Assembly (NCBI GenBank): GCA_035949375.1
Contig: DASZIG010000117.1
Span: 1 to 64,000, forward strand
Length of the DNA stretch: 64,000 bases
Source of the DNA: Gp13-AA77 sp035949375
GTDB taxonomy: Bacteria; Acidobacteriota; Terriglobia; UBA7540
Direction of reading: 5' to 3'
This document shows, piece by piece, positions 60,711 to 64,000 of this stretch (positions are counted from its first letter, which is position 1; each line of letters starts with the position of its first letter). The notes beneath the pieces are model-generated. The model made no database searches. It was not told the DNA's origin and worked only from the letters and a program-made list of their open reading frames with translations. Position numbers and translations under genes: made by a program.

Positions 60711-63700
60711 ATGTTGAAATCTCTCATCGCATTCTGCCTGAGCCGCCGCGCGATGGTGGTGCTGGGCCTGATATTGTTCGCCGGCGGTGGGTTCATTGCT
60801 TTCAAAAAGCTCAACATTGAGGCGTATCCAAACCCGACGCCCGTGATCCTGGAGATCACTGCGCAGGCGCCCGGCCTTTCCGCCGAGGAGATGGAACGCT
60901 ACTATACGCTCCCCATGGAGATTGGGCTCTACACCACACCGGGCATTGACGTCATTCGCTCGACCTCTTTCTATGGATTGTCCTTTGTCCGCGTAAGCTT
61001 CAAGTATGGGGTGGACTACAACTTCGCCTATGCCCAGGCATCGGTGGCGATGCAACAGAACGTTGCGCTGCCGGGCAATCTGGTGCCTACCATCCAGGCG
61101 AACAGCTCGACTGGGGAAATCTATCGTTATCAGGTCGTCGGACCCAAGCATTTCGGAATCGCGAATCTGCGCACGGTCCAGGATTGGATCGTGGCGCGCC
61201 GCCTGCTGACGATTCCCGGCATCGCGGCCGTCAACAGTTGGGGCGGCCCCACCAAGGAATTCCAGGTTGAGGTAGACCCTCACAAGCTCGAAGCCTATAG
61301 CGTGACCGTGCCCCAAATCCTGAATGCCCTGGGCAACGCGAACATCAACGTGGGTGGACGCGAAATCCGCATCGGCCAGCAGTCCATCAACATCCGGGGC
61401 GTCGGACTGATTGATGATGGCGGCAACGATGATTTGAGGCAGGGTTACAAGGTTGACGACATCGAGAATGTGGTTCTCAGCCAGGAGAACGGTGTCCCGG
61501 TGCTGGTCCGGGATGTCGGCAAGGTGTCGGTCGGCTACCGGCCGCGGCTAGGCATTCTAGGCAAGGACAACCAGGACGATGTGGTCGGAGCGATCGTGGT
61601 GATGCGGCGGACGGAAACGACCTCCGCCATGCTTCCCAAAGTCAAAGCGGCAATTGACAAAGTGAATCACGACGGTAGTCTGCCTCCCGGAGTCCAAGTC
61701 GTTCCTTATTACGATCGCTCATCCTTGATCGCCCTCACCACGCACACGGTTCTGCACAACCTGATTTTCGGATGCTTGCTCGTCTTCCTGGTCCAATGGA
61801 TTTTCCTCGGCAATTTGCGCAGCGCCACCATCGTGGGATTGAACATACCGTTTGCCCTGTTCTTCGCCACGATTCTCCTGGTGATTACGCACGAAAGCGC
61901 GAACCTGCTGTCGGTGGGCGCGGTGGACTTCGGCATCATCGTGGATTCGGCCGTCATCCTGGTCGAGAATATCTTCAAGAATTTTCAACGAGATCCGGAA
62001 GAAAGACAAAGCCTGTTGAAGCGGCTGGCGGGGGGCGGCTGGGGGCCCGACCCGACGCGCGACACGGAACATGAAGTGGCGGCTCACGGATGGACGGATC
62101 GATTGCGGCTGATTCTGATCAGCTCCATGCAGGTGGACAAAGCAGTTCTATTCTCGGCGCTGATCACGGTGGCCGGTTTCGTGCCGCTGTTCACGATGCA
62201 GGGAGTCGAGGGCCAGATCTTCGGTCCCATGGCCCGCACTTACGGCTATGCGCTGGCCGGCGCCCTGATTGCCACGTTCACCATTACACCGGTGCTCGCT
62301 TCCATGCTGATGCCCAAGAATGTGAAGGAGGCCGAGACCCTCGTCGTCCGCGCGTTGCACCGGGTTTACAATCCAGCCCTGCGTTTCGCGCTTGATCACC
62401 GTCCACTTACGGTCGGGGCCGGCGTCCTTTTCCTGGCGCTGTCCGCGTTTCTCGGAATGCGGCTGGGGAGCGAATTTCTTCCGCACCTGGAAGAGGGTAA
62501 TTTTTGGATTCGCGCTTCCATGCCGATCACGCTCTCGCTCGAAGATGGCGAGGCGGCCAGCAGAAAAATGCGCGAGATTCTGCTGCGACACCCCGAAGTG
62601 ATCACGGTGGTTGCCCAACACGGCCGGCCGGACGACGGCAGCGATGCATCGCCATTCTCCAATGTCGAGCTTTTCGCACCGCTCAAGTCTTTTGACGACT
62701 GGCCTAAAGGGCTTACGAAGGATCAATTAACCAACCAGATTCAAACAGAGTTCAATAACGAGCTGCCGGGGGTCGTCTTCAATTTCTCCCAATACATTGA
62801 GGACAACATCGAGGAAGGAATCTCGGGCGTCAAAGGCGTCAATTCGGTGAAGATCGTGGGTCCCAATCTCGAAACCTTGACCGAGCTTGCCGAGCAGGTC
62901 CGGGACCAGATGAGCCAGGTGCGGGGCGTTGCCGATCTCGGTGTATTTCCGGTCCTGGGACAGCCAAACTTGAACATCAAGGTGGATCGCGCCAAGGCCG
63001 CCCGCTATGGCCTCAATTCCGGTGATGTTAACGCAGTGATTCAAGCGGCCATGGGCGGCGCGGTTGCGAGTTCGGTGCTGGAAGGCGACCGTCAATTCGA
63101 TCTCGTCGTCCGCTATACGCCCGAATACCGCGACAGCATCGACAAAATCCGGAACATCAAGGTGGCTTACACAACGGCCAGCGGCGCCAATGCCTATATA
63201 CCCCTGAGTGAACTGGCCACGATCACCTTGGACACCGGAGCGGCTTGGATCTATCACGAGAGCGTGCAGCGCTTTATCCCCGTCAAGTTCAGCGTGCGGG
63301 GCCGCGACCTGGGCGGCACGGTTGAGGATGCTCAGCAGCGGATCGCGAAGAACGTGAAACTTCCTTCCGGATACCGGCTGGTGTGGGCCGGTGAGTTCGG
63401 AGACCTTCAGGCGGCCAGGAAGCGCTTGGAGATCATTGTGCCCATCAGCTTCGTCTTGATTTTCGGGGCGCTCTACAGCTTGTTCAATAACTTGCGCGAC
63501 TGCCTTCTGGCGCTGGCTGGAATTCCCTTCGCGGTTGCCGGCGGCGTGCTCGCGCTATATGTTTCCGGTCTTAATTTCAGCATTTCCGCCGCCATCGGCT
63601 TCGTCTCGCTGTTCGGAGTGTCCGTCATGGACGGCATCCTGATGATCACGTTTTACAACCAGGAGAGAGTTCGCGGCCTCGCGCCAGTGGATTCGATGTT

Positions 63701-63938
63701 CCGTGCCGCAAGCACCCGCATGCGCCCACTGATGATGACGGCGCTTTCGGCCTGCATCGGCCTGTTTCCGGCGGCAATTTCCATGGGTATCGGCAGCCAG
63801 GTGCAGCGTCCGCTCGCCACGGTGATCGTGGGTGGCATGCTCGTCGGCCCCGTTATGCTGCTTCTCGCTGTGCCCGCACTGAGAATGATATTCCTGGGCG
63901 GCGAAACGAACGGAGTATCGGAGGTCCAATTAGGATGA
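60711..63938 (+). CDS. Heavy-metal-type RND efflux pump (CzcA/CusA-like)
   Basis: Inner-membrane proton-driven RND transporter of 1075 residues, slightly longer than usual. It has the twelve-helix plan with two large periplasmic loops. The fourth-helix proton-relay motif reads VDFGIIVDSAVILVEN: the Asp-Phe-Gly, Asp and Glu pattern of the HME class is kept, with Ser where CzcA has Gly. Segments FAKKLNIEAYPNPTPV-like (KLNIEAYPNPTPV) and GSEFLPHLEEGNFWIRA are typical. A hydrophilic insertion with a Gly-rich stretch occurs near residue 440. The metal cannot be assigned by eye. The next gene starts within its stop codon (ATGA). Confidence 0.92.
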   Translation: MLKSLIAFCLSRRAMVVLGLILFAGGGFIAFKKLNIEAYPNPTPVILEITAQAPGLSAEEMERYYTLPMEIGLYTTPGIDVIRSTSFYGLSFVRVSFKYGVDYNFAYAQASVAMQQNVALPGNLVPTIQANSSTGEIYRYQVVGPKHFGIANLRTVQDWIVARRLLTIPGIAAVNSWGGPTKEFQVEVDPHKLEAYSVTVPQILNALGNANINVGGREIRIGQQSINIRGVGLIDDGGNDDLRQGYKVDDIENVVLSQENGVPVLVRDVGKVSVGYRPRLGILGKDNQDDVVGAIVVMRRTETTSAMLPKVKAAIDKVNHDGSLPPGVQVVPYYDRSSLIALTTHTVLHNLIFGCLLVFLVQWIFLGNLRSATIVGLNIPFALFFATILLVITHESANLLSVGAVDFGIIVDSAVILVENIFKNFQRDPEERQSLLKRLAGGGWGPDPTRDTEHEVAAHGWTDRLRLILISSMQVDKAVLFSALITVAGFVPLFTMQGVEGQIFGPMARTYGYALAGALIATFTITPVLASMLMPKNVKEAETLVVRALHRVYNPALRFALDHRPLTVGAGVLFLALSAFLGMRLGSEFLPHLEEGNFWIRASMPITLSLEDGEAASRKMREILLRHPEVITVVAQHGRPDDGSDASPFSNVELFAPLKSFDDWPKGLTKDQLTNQIQTEFNNELPGVVFNFSQYIEDNIEEGISGVKGVNSVKIVGPNLETLTELAEQVRDQMSQVRGVADLGVFPVLGQPNLNIKVDRAKAARYGLNSGDVNAVIQAAMGGAVASSVLEGDRQFDLVVRYTPEYRDSIDKIRNIKVAYTTASGANAYIPLSELATITLDTGAAWIYHESVQRFIPVKFSVRGRDLGGTVEDAQQRIAKNVKLPSGYRLVWAGEFGDLQAARKRLEIIVPISFVLIFGALYSLFNNLRDCLLALAGIPFAVAGGVLALYVSGLNFSISAAIGFVSLFGVSVMDGILMITFYNQERVRGLAPVDSMFRAASTRMRPLMMTALSACIGLFPAAISMGIGSQVQRPLATVIVGGMLVGPVMLLLAVPALRMIFLGGETNGVSEVQLG

Positions 63939-64000
63939 GGACCACATGTCTCCTTTTCCTGACGATCGGCTGGGGTGCGTTGGCGCATGGGACAGGATAC
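63935..64000 (+). CDS. Partial gene, exported protein; probably outer-membrane efflux channel
   Basis: Only 22 codons are in the window. The ATG at 63935 overlaps the pump stop codon (ATGA), so translation is coupled. The visible residues (MRTTCLLFLTIGWGALAHG) look like a signal peptide. By position, the third gene of an RND operon is usually a TolC/CzcC-type outer-membrane factor; that identity is an inference. Confidence 0.5.
   Translation, partial: MRTTCLLFLTIGWGALAHGTGY

Noticed and set aside
1..64000. CRISPR arrays, prophage, tRNA or rRNA genes, biosynthetic clusters
   Set aside because: No regularly spaced repeats with spacers, no integrase or phage structural genes, no cloverleaf-like sequence with the T-loop consensus, and no multi-enzyme pathway were found on reading.

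Overview
The window is about 64 kb of high-GC bacterial chromosome. It is densely coded, with mostly housekeeping genes and small gene clusters. No phage, transposase, CRISPR array, rRNA or tRNA gene was recognised. The lineage looks like Acidobacteriota. This is an inference from gene content: an Oar-type TonB-dependent receptor with an N-terminal carboxypeptidase-regulatory domain beside a ROK regulator, a CadC-type winged-helix/TPR regulator, an FG-GAP (VCBS) repeat surface protein, a DUF1111 di-haem protein, a PDZ-multispan histidine kinase with an NtrC partner, and an HME-RND pump. Intergenic regions also carry many short dispersed repeats. There is no 16S gene to confirm the assignment.

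Layout. 0.2-5.5 kb (+): aroC, def, fmt, rsmB, amrS, an initiator-tRNA/translation operon. 5.5-10.4 kb (-): a probable Mg2+ block. It holds an SLC11/Nramp-like transporter with altered metal-site motifs, a soluble MgtE_N-CBS protein lacking the MgtE pore, and an upstream leader with a promoter and intrinsic terminator. ThuA, a DJ-1/PfpI protein and an MgtC-family protein follow. 10.5-14.8 kb (-): serA, a class-V aminotransferase and a TPR protein. 15.1-20.2 kb (+): ROK regulator and TonB-dependent receptor. 20.2-23 kb (-): two paralogous secreted/anchored proteins, class II fructose-bisphosphatase (glpX) and a PspC protein. 23.2-24.7 kb (+): an orphan HAMP sensor plus bacterioferritin.

24.8-32.7 kb (-): prolyl oligopeptidase, RtcB, aldehyde dehydrogenase, galT and a YraN-like protein. 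33.1-37.1 kb (-): a DUF1111 di-haem protein with an inserted module and an FG-GAP repeat protein. 37.9-38.4 kb (+): an unknown secreted protein. 38.6-44.4 kb (-): class III aminotransferase, cysS and a divergent membrane pyrophosphatase. 44.8-49.5 kb: an MFS transporter (+), then DUF4342, an M13 peptidase and a cupin (-). 49.6-58.8 kb (+): CadC-TPR regulator, ester-cyclase-like protein, the two-component pair, a Gln/Pro-rich secreted protein and an M20 peptidase. 59.3-64 kb (+): a heavy-metal RND efflux operon whose third gene runs off the window.

The most promising candidate system is the 5.5-8.3 kb operon. The cytosolic Mg2+-sensing half of MgtE appears as a stand-alone protein, directly upstream of an SLC11 transporter whose metal-site motifs read DAGG and APW instead of DPGN and (A/M)PH. 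A terminator-bearing leader precedes both genes, and an MgtC-family gene lies about 1.9 kb further upstream. The second theme is the intergenic DNA: two families of heptanucleotide tandem repeats, AACGGCTT-type and GGCTTCG-type elements recurring tens of kb apart, GGGCAGG palindromes and a MITE-like element inside the RND operon. All promoter, operator and terminator calls were made by eye.
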